DNA of 64,000 nt. Source: Pseudomonas putida (GTDB taxonomy: Bacteria > Pseudomonadota > Gammaproteobacteria > Pseudomonadales > Pseudomonadaceae). A model generated the notes under the pieces. It was not told the DNA's origin. It worked only from the letters and a program-made list of their open reading frames with translations, and did no database searches. The position numbers were made by a program, and so were the translations under genes. Below are positions 38,128-48,738 of this stretch, one piece after another. Position 1 is the first letter of the stretch. Each line of letters opens with the position of its first letter. The DNA lies in NCBI RefSeq assembly GCF_001941965.1, contig NZ_MKZO01000012.1:124001-188000 (forward strand). The letters run 5' to 3'.

Positions 38128-39840
38128 ATGCGTGCATTGATCCTGGCGCTTCTCTGCCTGTTCAGCTCCCTGAGCCTGGCGCAGAACTTCGCCAACCCCT
38201 TCGCCCAGAGCGACTTCCTGCCGGTGGAAAAGGCCTTCGTCTTTACCAGCGAACGCCTGCCGTCCGGCGAGACCCGTCTGCACTGGGCGATCACCAAGGA
38301 TTACTACCTCTATCAGAAGCGCCTGAAATTCGATGGCCTGACCCCGGAGCAAATCCCGCAACTGCCTCCCGCCGTCGATCACCATGATGAGTTCTTCGGC
38401 GACCAGCCGGTGTATCGCGGCGCCCTCGAACTGATCATCCCCGCCTCGGCCCAGGGCACCCTGCGCATGGGCTGGCAGGGCTGCGCCGATGCCGGGCTGT
38501 GCTACCCGCCGCAGACCTCGGTGGTCGAGCTTGGCGGCACGGCCACCAGCACCACACAGGCCGACGACCAGGCCCTGGCCGGGACCCTGCAACAGGGCCA
38601 GCTGGCCTGGGGCCTGCTGGTGTTCTTCGGCCTCGGCCTGCTGCTGGCGTTCACCCCCTGCTCGCTGCCGATGCTGCCGATCCTCGCCGGGCTGGTGATG
38701 GGCAACAACGTCAGCAGCCGGCGCGGCTGGGTCCTGGCCGGAACCTACGTGCTGAGCATGGCGCTGGTGTATGCCGCCCTCGGGGTGATCGCCGCACTGC
38801 TCGGTGCCAATCTCCAGGCCTGGCTGCAACAGCCGTGGCTGCTGGGCAGCCTGGCAGCGCTGTTCGTGTTGCTGGCCCTGCCGATGTTCGGTGCCTTCGA
38901 ACTGCAATTGCCGATGTTCCTGCGCGATCGCCTGGAGCGTGCCGGCAGCAAGACCCGCGGCGGCAACCTGGCCGGCGCGGCCCTGCTCGGCGCGCTGTCC
39001 GGTTTGCTCATGGGCCCGTGCATGACCGCGCCACTGGCCGGTGCCCTGCTCTATATCGCCCAGAGTGGCAATGCCGTGCACGGCGGCCTGGTGCTGTTCA
39101 GCCTCGGCCTGGGCATGGGCCTGCCGCTGTTGCTGCTGGTCACCGTGGGCAATCGCTACCTGCCGCGCCCCGGGGCTTGGATGAACCTGGTCAAGGGCCT
39201 GTTCGGCTTCGTCTTCCTCGGCATGGCCCTGTACACCCTGCGCGTGGTCCTGGCACCGAGCCTGTGGCTGGCCCTGGCCGGCGCCTGGCTGCTGGCCCTG
39301 GCCTGGAGCGCCTGGCCGGCCTTGAAGCGCTTCCGTGCGCTGCAGCCGGTGATGCTGATCGCCGGATTGTGGGGCGTGCTGGCGCTGGTCGGTGCCGCCG
39401 GTGGCGGTAGTGATCCGTGGCGCCCGCTGGCGCCGTTCAGCGGCGGCGGCACCCCGCTCGTGGCCCACGAAGACGCCTTCACCACGGTCAGCACCCCGCA
39501 GGCCTTGCAGGCCGAACTGGACGCCGCGCGCAGCCAGGGCCAGTGGGTGTTCCTCGACTACTATGCGGACTGGTGCGTGTCGTGCAAGGTCATGGAGAAG
39601 CAGGTCTTCGCCCGCCCTGACGTCCTCGCGGCCCTGGCCGGGGTCCGCCTGGTGCGCCTGGACGTAACCGCCGACGCCGCCCCCGCCCGCGAGCTGCTCA
39701 AGCGTTACCAGGTCCCGGGCCCACCGAGCATGCTGTGGATCGGCCCCGACGGCGAAGAGCGCCGCGCCCGGCGTATCGTCGGTGAAGTGGACGCGACCAC
39801 CTTCCTGCAACACTGGAACGCCACCCGGAGCGAAGGCTGA
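38128..39840 (+). CDS. dsbD: DsbD-type thiol:disulfide interchange protein (570 aa)
   Basis: Inner-membrane reductant carrier moving electrons from cytosolic thioredoxin to the periplasm. Order: signal peptide, periplasmic alpha domain with the cysteine pair in GCADAGLCYPP, an eight-helix membrane core with FTPCSLPML and GPCMTAPLAG, and a C-terminal thioredoxin-like gamma domain with ADWCVSCK. The start may be ATG 38128 (AAGG 7 bases upstream) or ATG 38107. It is the paralog next to dsbG (DsbD2 of P. aeruginosa), first gene of a three-gene operon. Confidence 0.92.
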   Translation: MRALILALLCLFSSLSLAQNFANPFAQSDFLPVEKAFVFTSERLPSGETRLHWAITKDYYLYQKRLKFDGLTPEQIPQLPPAVDHHDEFFGDQPVYRGALELIIPASAQGTLRMGWQGCADAGLCYPPQTSVVELGGTATSTTQADDQALAGTLQQGQLAWGLLVFFGLGLLLAFTPCSLPMLPILAGLVMGNNVSSRRGWVLAGTYVLSMALVYAALGVIAALLGANLQAWLQQPWLLGSLAALFVLLALPMFGAFELQLPMFLRDRLERAGSKTRGGNLAGAALLGALSGLLMGPCMTAPLAGALLYIAQSGNAVHGGLVLFSLGLGMGLPLLLLVTVGNRYLPRPGAWMNLVKGLFGFVFLGMALYTLRVVLAPSLWLALAGAWLLALAWSAWPALKRFRALQPVMLIAGLWGVLALVGAAGGGSDPWRPLAPFSGGGTPLVAHEDAFTTVSTPQALQAELDAARSQGQWVFLDYYADWCVSCKVMEKQVFARPDVLAALAGVRLVRLDVTADAAPARELLKRYQVPGPPSMLWIGPDGEERRARRIVGEVDATTFLQHWNATRSEG

Positions 39841-40685
39841 TGCTGACGGTGAATATCGGCCCGATCGCCGTGGCCCTCGACCACCTGCTGCTCCTGCTGG
39901 CCCTGGGCCTGGCGACCCTGGTCGGCTGGCGCGTGGCCAGGCGCGGTGGCGATAACCCCGAATCGTCGCTGTTCAACCTGTTCATCCTCGGCCTGCTCTG
40001 CGCGCGGATCGGTTTCGTCATCGCCTACTGGCCGCTGTACCGCGACGACCTGCTGCAGATCGTCGATATCCGCGATGGCGGCTTCCTGCCCTGGGTCGGC
40101 CTGCTGACCGTGGTGCTCGGGGCGATCTGGGCCGGCTGGCGCAGGCCGGCACGCCGCAAGCCGCTGGGCTGGGGCCTGGCCAGCGGCGCGCTGTTCTGGA
40201 TCCTCGCAAGCTGGGCCAGCCACCTGTACGAACAGGGCACGCAACTGCCCCACCTCACGCTGAAGAATGCCCAGGGCCAGGAAGTGGCGCTGGACAGCCA
40301 TCGCGGCAAGCCGCTGGTGATCAATATCTGGGCCACCTGGTGCCCGCCGTGCCGGCGCGAGATGCCGGTGCTGCAACAGGCCCAGCACGAGTACCCGGAC
40401 GTCACCTTCCTGTTCGTCAACCAGGGCGAGACGCCGCAGATCGTCACCAATTTCCTCGCCACCACCGGGCTGAACCTGTCCCACGTACTGTTCGACGCCG
40501 GTGGCCGGCTGGCCACCGCGGTCGGCTCGATGGCCCTGCCCACCACGCTGTTCTACGACGCCGACGGACGCCTGGTGGGCAGCCACCTGGGCGAACTGTC
40601 CAGGGCCAGCCTGCACCATGCGTTGCAGTCCCTCGACGAGGACCTGCGCCGTGCCCCCACATCCGCAACAAGGAATGCACCATGA
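39840..40685 (+). CDS. fusion of an Lgt-like membrane region and a TlpA-type thioredoxin (281 aa)
   Basis: Residues 1-125 are membrane-embedded, about four helices, and resemble the start of prolipoprotein diacylglyceryl transferase (IGPIAVALDHLLLLL, LCARIGFVIAYWPLY) without its catalytic set. Residues about 135-275 are a periplasmic TlpA/ResE-type thioredoxin domain with active-site C168/C171 (WATWCPPCR) and the cis-proline segment MALPTTLFYD. It overlaps dsbD by one base and dsbG by four. Likely passes electrons between DsbD and DsbG or another target; homologous to PA2477. Confidence 0.85.
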   Translation: MLTVNIGPIAVALDHLLLLLALGLATLVGWRVARRGGDNPESSLFNLFILGLLCARIGFVIAYWPLYRDDLLQIVDIRDGGFLPWVGLLTVVLGAIWAGWRRPARRKPLGWGLASGALFWILASWASHLYEQGTQLPHLTLKNAQGQEVALDSHRGKPLVINIWATWCPPCRREMPVLQQAQHEYPDVTFLFVNQGETPQIVTNFLATTGLNLSHVLFDAGGRLATAVGSMALPTTLFYDADGRLVGSHLGELSRASLHHALQSLDEDLRRAPTSATRNAP

Positions 40686-41440
40686 GGATCCCCCTGTACC
40701 TGAGCCTGGCCGCCGGCCTGATCGCCAGCCCGCTGGTCGTCGCCGAAGAACTGCCCGCCGCCGTGCGCCAGATCGAAGCCAAGGGCGCCAAGGTCGTCGG
40801 CAGTTTCGATGCGCCCAACGGCATGAAGGGTTATGCCGCGCAGTTCCGCAACCAGGGCGTGGCCATCTACCTGACTGCGGACGGCAAGCACGCGCTGGTG
40901 GGCAGCCTGTTCGACGAGCAGGGCCAGGACCTCAGCGAGCCGCAACTGGAAAAGCTGGTCTACGCGCCGATGGCCAAGGAGGTCTGGGCGAAGATGGAAA
41001 AGGCCGCCTGGATTGCCGACGGCAAGGCCGATGCGCCGCGCATCGTCTACCTGTTCAGCGACCCCAACTGCCCGTACTGCAACCTGTTCTGGGAGCAGGC
41101 GCGGCCCTGGGTCGAGTCGGGCAAGGTGCAACTGCGCCATATCATGGTCGGCATCATCCGCGCCGACAGCCCTGGCAAGTCCGCCGCCCTGCTCGCCGCC
41201 AAGGACCCGCAAAAGGCCCTGCTGGAGCATGAAAAGGCCGGCAAGGCGAGCACCCTCAAGGCGCTGGACAAGGTGCCCGCCGAGGTCCAGGCCAAGCTCG
41301 ACGCCAACCAGGCGTTGATGGACGAGCTGGGCCTGTCCGCCACCCCGGCGATCTTCTATCTCGACGACCAGCAGCGCCTGCAACAACAGCAAGGCGCCCC
41401 GCGTCCGGAATTGCTGGGCAAGATCCTCGGCAAGCGCTGA
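40682..41440 (+). CDS. dsbG: DsbG-type periplasmic thiol:disulfide protein (252 aa)
   Basis: Signal peptide (1-21), N-terminal dimerisation domain and a C-terminal thioredoxin fold with C130-P-Y-C133 and the cis-proline region SATPAIFYL. DsbG reduces sulfenylated or mispaired cysteines of periplasmic proteins and is kept reduced by DsbD, encoded two genes upstream. The CPYC motif is unlike the CGYC of DsbC. It overlaps the preceding gene by four bases, so the three proteins are produced together. Confidence 0.92.
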   Translation: MRIPLYLSLAAGLIASPLVVAEELPAAVRQIEAKGAKVVGSFDAPNGMKGYAAQFRNQGVAIYLTADGKHALVGSLFDEQGQDLSEPQLEKLVYAPMAKEVWAKMEKAAWIADGKADAPRIVYLFSDPNCPYCNLFWEQARPWVESGKVQLRHIMVGIIRADSPGKSAALLAAKDPQKALLEHEKAGKASTLKALDKVPAEVQAKLDANQALMDELGLSATPAIFYLDDQQRLQQQQGAPRPELLGKILGKR

Positions 41441-41454
41441 GACCGTCCTCCCGC

Positions 41455-41515
41455 CCGGAGCGAATTCAGCCCGCGCTCCGGGTTGCTTGACCGCCCATCG
41501 CGGCGGTCTTTTTTT
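41455..41515 (+). terminator. tandem hairpins and terminator after dsbG
   Basis: First hairpin CCGGAGCG/CGCTCCGG; second, a true Rho-independent terminator GACCGCC/GGCGGTC followed by seven T (41509-41515). Confidence 0.85.
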
Positions 41516-41655
41516 GCCTGTGCGGCAGACCCCGATTCGTCATTTGCCTGTGCGATAAGGAAAGCCTTCCCCCTGCCTGAGCGGCCCGATTCATGCGGCG
41601 CATCACAGACCGGGCCTTAGATCCAAATCGCAGGACGTCTCATCTACTTTCGCAT

Positions 41656-41684
41656 TTGACAATAATTATCATTAATACTAGTTT
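41656..41684 (+). promoter_or_regulatory. pvdS promoter with overlapping Fur box
   Basis: -35 TTGACA (41656-41661), 17-base spacer, -10 TAGTTT (41679-41684). The spacer sequence ATAATTATCATTAATAC and its left flank GAC resemble the Fur consensus GATAATGATAATCATTATC, so iron-replete Fur would block the promoter. Confidence 0.8.
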
Positions 41685-41751
41685 GTCGCACGTCGCAGCG
41701 AATGGTCCCGTAAGGCCATTCGCTATCCACTTAGAGAAAAGGTGATTTTCC

Positions 41752-42297
41752 ATGGCGGAACAACTATCCACAGGTAAGTGCGATTCACCGTTACTCCAAG
41801 CGTTCGTCGACAATCGCGGCATCCTCGTCAAGATCGCAGCCCGCATCACCGGCTGTCGCTCGCGGGCAGAGGACGTCGTCCAGGACGCTTTCTTTCGCCT
41901 CAATTCCGCGCCGCAGATCACCTCGTCGTTCAAGGCACAGCTGAGCTACCTGTTCCAGATCGTGCGCAACCTGGCCATCGACCATTACCGCAAGCAGGCG
42001 ATGGAGATGAAGTATTCGGGAAGTGAAGAAGAAGGCTTGAACGTGGTGGTCCAGGGCGCTTCGCCCGAGGCCGCGCATATCAATTTCGCCACCCTCGAGC
42101 ACATTGCCGACGCGCTCACCGAACTGCCGCCACGTACCCGCTATGCCTTCGAGATGTACCGCCTGCACGGTGTGCCACAGAAGGATATCGCCAAGGAACT
42201 CGGCGTCTCGCCGACCCTGGTCAACTTCATGATCCGTGATGCCCTGGTGCATTGCCGCAAGGTCTCCAGCGCGCGCAGCGCCGGCCTGCCCCACTGA
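41752..42297 (+). CDS. pvdS: PvdS, iron-starvation ECF sigma factor (181 aa)
   Basis: Sigma factor that turns on pyoverdine genes. Region 2 carries LQAFVDNRGILVKIAARITG and AEDVVQDAFFRLNSAP; region 4 carries ELPPRTRYAFEMYRLHG and the helix-turn-helix PQKDIAKELGVSPTLVNFMI. The sequence is of the PvdS/PfrI/PbrA type. AAAGGTGAT precedes ATG 41752. It is expected to act at the IS boxes of pvdR and pvdP in this window. Confidence 0.95.
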   Translation: MAEQLSTGKCDSPLLQAFVDNRGILVKIAARITGCRSRAEDVVQDAFFRLNSAPQITSSFKAQLSYLFQIVRNLAIDHYRKQAMEMKYSGSEEEGLNVVVQGASPEAAHINFATLEHIADALTELPPRTRYAFEMYRLHGVPQKDIAKELGVSPTLVNFMIRDALVHCRKVSSARSAGLPH

Positions 42298-42321
42298 TAC
42301 CGCCAGGTGAGCCGGCACCGC

Positions 42322-43125
42322 TCAATGGGTATGCGGGCCGATCACCTGGATCTGGTACGGCTGGAAAATCCTCAGCAACTCGCCGCTTGCCCGCAACTGC
42401 TCCAGCAGCGCAGCGAACTCCTCGCCGCTGATCTTCGCCTGCGGGCGCAACAGCGCGTAATGGTGATAGACCTGATCGATGCGCTCCGAGGCCAGCAGCT
42501 CGGCGACGCTGTCCGGGTTGCGCTTCATGTAGTCACTCAGGTACGAGCGGGTAACCAGGGCGATATCGGCGCGATCGCGCTGGACCATCAGCAGGTTGCT
42601 GTCGTGGGAATAGGTCAGGGTGGCGTTGTAGGTGGTGGCGAGATAGCGCGGGTCGGGATTGAAGTTGGCAAAGGCGTAGTGGTAACCGCTGAACAGGGCC
42701 AGGCGCTTGCCCTTCAGGTCTTCGAAGTAATGCTGGTCGCGTCCCTCGGAACGGTGGGTGACGAAGACTTCGGCATCTTCCAGGCCCATGTCGACGCTGA
42801 CATGCTTGATGTTCTGCCAGCCCCAGTCGGGGTTCTCGAAGATCGCCATGTCCACCCGTCCCTGCTCGAAATCGCGAAAGCGCCGCGGAATCGAGGTGGG
42901 CACGAGCACGAAATGGAAGCGGTCCTGGGCCTTGTTCAACGCTTCGGCCAGTTGCGGCAACAGGCCGGTGTCGGCGCCCTGTTCGGGGCGTACGGTATAC
43001 GGCGGGAAGTGCGCCGCGCCGATCCTGATGTCGACGCTTTCCACAGCGAAAGCCGCGTCTGCCTGCCAGGTCAGGAAAAGACACAGCAACGAAGGCAATA
43101 CCCGTGGTATTGGCGCAAGAATCAA
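42322..43125 (-). CDS. solute-binding protein, SBP_bac_3 type (about 267 aa)
   Basis: Periplasmic binding-protein fold: VDIRIGAAHFPPYTV after the signal, TGLLPQLAEALNKAQ, RVDMAIFENPDWGW and KGKRLALFSGYHYAF. No permease or ATPase nearby. The start is uncertain: TTG 43125 (MILAPIPRVLPSLLCLF, a signal peptide) is my choice since the longer frame to 43227 adds a Cys/Pro-rich stretch unlike a signal. It ends 24 bases after pvdS in the opposite orientation. Confidence 0.7.
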   Translation of the reverse strand: MILAPIPRVLPSLLCLFLTWQADAAFAVESVDIRIGAAHFPPYTVRPEQGADTGLLPQLAEALNKAQDRFHFVLVPTSIPRRFRDFEQGRVDMAIFENPDWGWQNIKHVSVDMGLEDAEVFVTHRSEGRDQHYFEDLKGKRLALFSGYHYAFANFNPDPRYLATTYNATLTYSHDSNLLMVQRDRADIALVTRSYLSDYMKRNPDSVAELLASERIDQVYHHYALLRPQAKISGEEFAALLEQLRASGELLRIFQPYQIQVIGPHTH

Positions 43126-43296
43126 GGCAACACTCTCAAGGATTTCCAACCTGAATCTGACTAAGCTAGGTGTTTTCCCGGGGTAGCACAACCCGGGACA
43201 AGCGCCATTTTCGCGCACTGGGGGCAAAATGCCATGGGATACCGGCGACGGCCGGGTTTGGCTACGCTTGAGCCTCTACCTGTCAGGGAAACAATT

Positions 43297-43848
43297 ATGG
43301 GCCATTGGTTGGTGATCGACCTGGAAGCCACCACCGACGACGGCGGTTGGCCGCTCACGGAAATGGAAGTGATCGAAATCGGCGCGAGCCTGGTCAATCG
43401 GGAAGGACGCGAGGTGGATCATTTCCAGCGCTTCGTCAAACCGCGGCGGCGTCCGCAACTGACGCCGTTCTGCCGGCAACTGACCCACATCACCCAGGCC
43501 AACGTGGACAGCGCGGCGCCCTTCGCCGAGGTCTGGGGCCAGTTCGAGCGCTGGCTGGGCAACTACCAGCCGCGCCTGGAGGGCTGGACCAGCTGGGGCG
43601 ACTACGACCGCAAGCAATTGCTGCAGGAATGGCAGGCCAATGGCATCGACAGCCTGCTGGCCCACGTGACGCATCTCAACCTCAAGCAGCGCTTCGCCAA
43701 GGCCCGCCACCTGAGCCGGCCGCTGGGGTTGAATGGTGCGCTGCAACTGGCTGGATTGCAGTTTCACGGGCAGCAGCATCGTGCCCTTGAGGATGCGCGC
43801 AACACCGCGCGTTTGCTGCCGCTGACCCTGCCGTTGCAGGGCACCTGA
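43297..43848 (+). CDS. DEDDh 3'-5' exonuclease, ERI1/KapD-like (183 aa)
   Basis: Exonuclease-fold protein. ExoI motif VIDLEATT supplies D8 and E10; ExoII lies in the [13 protein letters not shown] segment; the last motif [13 protein letters not shown] supplies His and Asp of DEDDh. Length and N-terminus fit small ERI-1-like or KinA-inhibitor-like exonucleases. ATG 43297 ([10 protein letters not shown]) is preceded by AGGGAA. RNA or DNA substrate unknown. Confidence 0.85.
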   Translation: MGHWLVIDLEATTDDGGWPLTEMEVIEIGASLVNREGREVDHFQRFVKPRRRPQLTPFCRQLTHITQANVDSAAPFAEVWGQFERWLGNYQPRLEGWTSWGDYDRKQLLQEWQANGIDSLLAHVTHLNLKQRFAKARHLSRPLGLNGALQLAGLQFHGQQHRALEDARNTARLLPLTLPLQGT

Positions 43849-43922
43849 AAGCGGATGACGGGACCACGGGGGTTGGGCATACTGGCCGGCCTTTTTGGTC
43901 CCTTTCTTTTCAGGAGTCGCCC

Positions 43923-44207
43923 ATGTTCAAAGTCAACGAGTACTTCGATGGCACGGTCAAATCCATCGCCTTCACCGGCGCTGAAGGTCCGGCCACTGTC
44001 GGCGTCATGGCCCCGGGCGAATACGAATTCGGCACTGCCCAGCGTGAAATCATGCACGTGGTCTCCGGCGCCCTGACCGTCAAGCTGCCGGACAGCGACA
44101 ACTGGGAAACCTTCTCCGCCGGCAGCCAGTTCAATGTCCCGGCCAATGCCAAGTTCCAGCTGAAGGTGGCGGTGGATACCGCTTACCTGTGCGAGTACCG
44201 CGACTGA
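43923..44207 (+). CDS. ppnP: pyrimidine/purine nucleoside phosphorylase PpnP (94 aa)
   Basis: Small cupin protein that phosphorolyses a range of nucleosides. [17 protein letters not shown], the [17 protein letters not shown] strand pair and the terminal AYLCEYRD are the family signature; length 94 equals E. coli PpnP (YaiE). An AGGAG ribosome-binding site precedes the start. Independent of neighbours. Confidence 0.94.
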   Translation: MFKVNEYFDGTVKSIAFTGAEGPATVGVMAPGEYEFGTAQREIMHVVSGALTVKLPDSDNWETFSAGSQFNVPANAKFQLKVAVDTAYLCEYRD

Positions 44208-44228
44208 TTTAGCGGCTTGCACAAATCA

Positions 44229-44320
44229 CTGTGGGAGCTGGCTTGCCAGCGATAGGGCCGGCAAGGGTAATGATGTTGCCTGATCTGGCCTCATCGCTGG
44301 CAAGCCAGCTCCCACAGGGT
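44229..44320. repeat. REPIN, outward type
   Basis: ACTGTGGGAGCTGGCTTGCC at left, its inverse at right; 92 bases, between the convergent ppnP and hydrolase genes. Confidence 0.87.
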
Positions 44321-44327
44321 TCTCGGC

Positions 44328-45017
44328 TCACTTCAGGAATCGTGCAACGCGCTGCGCCGCCGTCTGCATATGATCGGCATGAGTAAAGCCTGAAGCCTTC
44401 AACGGCTTGAGGTCATGGTCCCCCGCCTCCAGCCAGCACAGCTCGATCACCGGCGACAGTTCATAGCCTTCCACCGTCTCCCGGTTCCCCAGCGCGTCCC
44501 GCGTACCCTGGACAATAAGCGTCGGCGTCTTCAGCCCGGCCAGGTGCGCCACCCTTGGCTTATCCGGCTTGCCCGCTGCATAGAACGGATACCCCAGACA
44601 CACCAGCCCGTCCGCACCCAGCTCATCCGCCAGCAAACTGGCCATGCGCCCGCCCATGGACTTGCCGCCAATCGCCAGCGGCCCAGCGACCAATGGTCGC
44701 ACCTCCTGCCACACCTCCCGCCAGCACCCCAGCAAAACCGCCTGCGGATTCGGCGGCCTTTTGCCACCACTGAGCCGCCGTTCAGCCATGTACGGAAACT
44801 CGAAGCGCAGCACGCCAACCCCTTGCCCGGCAAGCCTTTGCGCCATGTCCTGCATGAACCCGCTGTCCATCGGCGCACCCGCCCCGTGGGCCAGGATCAG
44901 GCACCCGCGCACGCCGCCATCTGCCTGATTTTGCGGGGCATTCCATAGCCACCCCCGCACGTTCGCCCTGTTCGCCAGTTGATCCCCGTCAATACCGGCG
45001 ATCTGCCCATTAATCAT
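44328..45017 (-). CDS. alpha/beta-fold hydrolase, KANL3/Tex30 type (229 aa)
   Basis: Small hydrolase: oxyanion segment [16 protein letters not shown], nucleophile elbow [11 protein letters not shown] (serine in G-K-S-M-G), acid [14 protein letters not shown] and histidine in [10 protein letters not shown]. Similar proteins are called dienelactone-hydrolase-like or KANL3/Tex30 with no known substrate. ATG 45017 (MINGQIAG) has GAGG upstream. Its first codons overlap the control region of the first cco operon (Anr box at 44979-44992). Confidence 0.83.
   Translation of the reverse strand: MINGQIAGIDGDQLANRANVRGWLWNAPQNQADGGVRGCLILAHGAGAPMDSGFMQDMAQRLAGQGVGVLRFEFPYMAERRLSGGKRPPNPQAVLLGCWREVWQEVRPLVAGPLAIGGKSMGGRMASLLADELGADGLVCLGYPFYAAGKPDKPRVAHLAGLKTPTLIVQGTRDALGNRETVEGYELSPVIELCWLEAGDHDLKPLKASGFTHADHMQTAAQRVARFLK
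44979..44992 (+). promoter_or_regulatory. Anr box before the first cbb3 operon
   Basis: TTGAT-CCCC-GTCAA, one mismatch from TTGATNNNNATCAA. It is inside the 5' coding end of the hydrolase gene, 74 bases before ccoN; a weak -10 (CATGCT, 45015-45020) lies 22 bases downstream, the spacing used at the hemN Anr promoter. Confidence 0.7.
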
Positions 45018-45066
45018 GCTTGCCTCGCTGTCTAGCCTGCCTATAACCGTGGATGGGAACCCATAC

Positions 45067-46491
<1,425 letters not shown>

Positions 46492-46501
46492 GGAGTACGA
46501 G

Positions 46502-47110
46502 ATGAAACACGAAGCCATTGAAAAGAACGTCTTCCTGCTGGTCCTGCTGATGGTGTTCGCCGTGAGCATCGGCGGCCTGACCCAGATCGTTCCGCTGTTC
46601 TTCCAGGACGTGACCAACAAGCCGGTGGAAGGCATGAAGCCCTACACCGCGCTGCAACTGGAAGGCCGCGATATCTACATCCGCGAAGGCTGCGTCGGCT
46701 GCCACTCGCAGATGATCCGTCCGTTCCGCGCCGAAACCGAGCGCTATGGCCACTACTCGGTCGCCGGTGAAAGCGTCTGGGACCACCCGTTCCTGTGGGG
46801 CTCCAAGCGTACCGGTCCTGACCTGGCCCGCGTGGGCGGCCGCTACTCCGACGACTGGCACCGCGCGCACCTGTACAACCCGCGCAACGTGGTACCGGAA
46901 TCGAAGATGCCGTCGTACCCATGGCTGGTTGCCCAGCCAGTGGATACCAGCCACACCGAAGCCAAGATCAAGGCCATGCGCACCCTCGGCGTGCCGTACA
47001 CCGACGACGACATCAGCGGTGCCGTCGCCTCGGTCAAGGGCAAGACCGAAATGGACGCCCTGGTCGCCTACCTCCAGGTGCTTGGCACCGCGATCAAGAA
47101 CAAGAGGTAA
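46502..47110 (+). CDS. ccoO2: cbb3 oxidase subunit II, first operon (202 aa)
   Basis: Membrane-anchored monoheme c-type cytochrome. An N-terminal helix (about 9-30) and the heme site C64-V-G-C67-H68 with distal Met in the later [13 protein letters not shown] part. It begins 10 bases after ccoN. Mature CcoO binds CcoN and takes electrons from CcoP. Confidence 0.95.
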   Translation: MKHEAIEKNVFLLVLLMVFAVSIGGLTQIVPLFFQDVTNKPVEGMKPYTALQLEGRDIYIREGCVGCHSQMIRPFRAETERYGHYSVAGESVWDHPFLWGSKRTGPDLARVGGRYSDDWHRAHLYNPRNVVPESKMPSYPWLVAQPVDTSHTEAKIKAMRTLGVPYTDDDISGAVASVKGKTEMDALVAYLQVLGTAIKNKR

Positions 47111-47116
47111 GCAACC

Positions 47117-47314
47117 ATGGAATTCAGCCTGGATATCGGCCAGTTGCGCGGCCTCGGCACCCTGATCGTGGCAATCGCCTTCATCGGCCTGTCGCTGTGG
47201 GTGTTCAACCGCCGCCGTGACCGCGAATTCGCCGAAGCGAGCCTGCTGCCCTTCGCCGATGAACGCCTGCCCAACGCCGAACAAGAAAACGCCACGAGGA
47301 GTAATCGGCAATGA
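47117..47314 (+). CDS. ccoQ2: cbb3 oxidase subunit IV (CcoQ), first operon (65 aa)
   Basis: One transmembrane helix ([18 protein letters not shown]) followed by a charged [19 protein letters not shown] tail, the usual CcoQ. It is believed to stabilise the complex. It overlaps ccoP by four bases. Confidence 0.93.
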   Translation: MEFSLDIGQLRGLGTLIVAIAFIGLSLWVFNRRRDREFAEASLLPFADERLPNAEQENATRSNRQ

Positions 47315-48246
47315 CCACCTTCTGGAGTACGTATATCAGCGTACTGACCATCGGTAGCCTGATCGGCCTGACCTGGTTGCTGCTGTCCACCCGCAAGGGC
47401 GAGACACCCGGCAGCACGGACCAGACCATGGGTCACGCCTTCGATGGCATCGAGGAGTACGACAACCCGCTGCCGCGCTGGTGGTTCTGGCTGTTCGTCG
47501 GCACCCTGGTGTTCGCCGCCGGCTACCTGGTGCTCTACCCGGGCCTGGGCAACTGGAAAGGCCTCCTGCCCGGCTATGAAAATGGCTGGACCGGCGCCAA
47601 CGAATGGCAGAAAGAGATGGAACGTGCCGACGCCAAGTACGGCCCGATCTTCGCCAAGTTCGCCGCCATGCCGGTGGAAGAAGTGGCCAAGGACCCGCAA
47701 GCGCTGAAGATGGGCGGTCGTCTGTTCGCCTCCAACTGCTCGGTGTGCCACGGTTCCGACGCCAAGGGTTCCTACGGCTTCCCCAACCTGACCGACAAGG
47801 ACTGGCGCTGGGGCGGCGAGCCGGAAACCATCAAGACCTCGATCATGCTCGGGCGTCATGGTGTGATGCCGGCCTGGTCGGAAGTCATCGGTGAGCAGGG
47901 CGTGGCCGACGTGGCCGCCTTCGTCCTGACCAGACTGGATGGCCGCAGCGTGCCGGAAGGCACCAAGGCCGACCCGGCCAATGGCGAGAAGATCTTCGCC
48001 GCCAACTGCGTGGCCTGCCACGGTGCAGAAGGCAAGGGTACTCCAGCGATGGGCGCACCTGACCTGACCCACCCGCAAGCCTTCATCTACGGCTCGAGCT
48101 TCGCCCAGTTGCAGCAGACCATCCGTTACGGCCGCCAGGGCCAGATGCCTGCCCAGCAGGACATCCAGGGCAACGACAAGGTCCACTTGCTGGCCGCGTA
48201 CGTCTACAGCCTTTCGCAGGAAGGCGACAAGACTTCTGCACAGTAA
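47311..48246 (+). CDS. ccoP2: cbb3 oxidase diheme subunit III, first operon (311 aa)
   Basis: Diheme c-type cytochrome. N-terminal membrane region has two helices (about 8-26 and 56-76); heme sites CSVCH (143-147) and CVACH (233-237). It receives electrons from soluble cytochromes. Lacks the 15-residue insertion near residue 90 of the second-operon paralog. A terminator follows closely. Confidence 0.95.
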   Translation: MTTFWSTYISVLTIGSLIGLTWLLLSTRKGETPGSTDQTMGHAFDGIEEYDNPLPRWWFWLFVGTLVFAAGYLVLYPGLGNWKGLLPGYENGWTGANEWQKEMERADAKYGPIFAKFAAMPVEEVAKDPQALKMGGRLFASNCSVCHGSDAKGSYGFPNLTDKDWRWGGEPETIKTSIMLGRHGVMPAWSEVIGEQGVADVAAFVLTRLDGRSVPEGTKADPANGEKIFAANCVACHGAEGKGTPAMGAPDLTHPQAFIYGSSFAQLQQTIRYGRQGQMPAQQDIQGNDKVHLLAAYVYSLSQEGDKTSAQ

Positions 48247-48273
48247 GACTTCAATCCATCTGAGGATTGACTG

Positions 48274-48311
48274 AAACCGCCGCATCCGACCCGGATGCGG
48301 CGGTTTTTTTT
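48274..48311 (+). terminator. Rho-independent terminator of the first cbb3 operon
   Basis: Fourteen-base stem AAACCGCCGCATCC/GGATGCGGCGGTTT with a short GACCC loop and a T-run; it isolates the two cbb3 operons transcriptionally. Confidence 0.9.
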
Positions 48312-48317
48312 GCTGCT

Positions 48318-48332
48318 GCGACAGAGTGTCGC
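48318..48332. promoter_or_regulatory. GCGAC-N5-GTCGC inverted repeat before the second cbb3 operon
   Basis: GCGAC-AGAGT-GTCGC with T/A flanks making a 17-base palindrome. It fits the RegA/RegR-type motif GNGRC-N5-GNCGC; the Pseudomonas homolog RoxR is the likely binder. Another such site precedes ccoG (52196-52210). Confidence 0.5.
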
Positions 48333-48738
48333 ACCCCTCCGGCGTACCGCCTTGCACCCCCTCCGAACGGGACTAAGCTTGTTGCCTCATGCGGCTTCAG
48401 GCGATGTCGGCCCTACACCCCTGTTGGGTAATCTCACTTCGCCATACCCGCGCAAAGGCCGATGGCTCTTTGCTTTCCCCTATTTTTCGCAGGGAGAAAG
48501 CGCGGATTGTCGGCAGGTTTCCAAGCCTTGTTGAGCGTGCAATCCACAATAAAAATGGTGCACATAAATAATTGATTATTGTGTACAATTTGCGCGGTAG
48601 TTGGGTCGGAAGGGCCGGAACAAAGGCCCGGGAGAGCCGTGGGACGGTACCCCTTGCGTTGCAATACCCACACTCCCTGTAGATACTTGCGCCGATTTCT
48701 CTACCTACAAAAACACCTAAAAACCGTGGAACCTTAGA

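Larger units (their letters stand above)
41441..41751. other. dsbG-pvdS intergenic region
   Basis: 311 bases: two terminator-like hairpins (41455-41482 and 41489-41515) and the Fur-controlled pvdS promoter (41656-41684). Nothing else found. Confidence 0.7.
48247..48738. other. spacer between the two cbb3 operons
   Basis: 492 bases: terminator of the first operon, a RegA/RoxR-like inverted repeat (48318-48332), a candidate -35 TTGCAC (48353-48358) and a candidate -10 TACAAT (48584-48589). No gene found. Confidence 0.6.
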
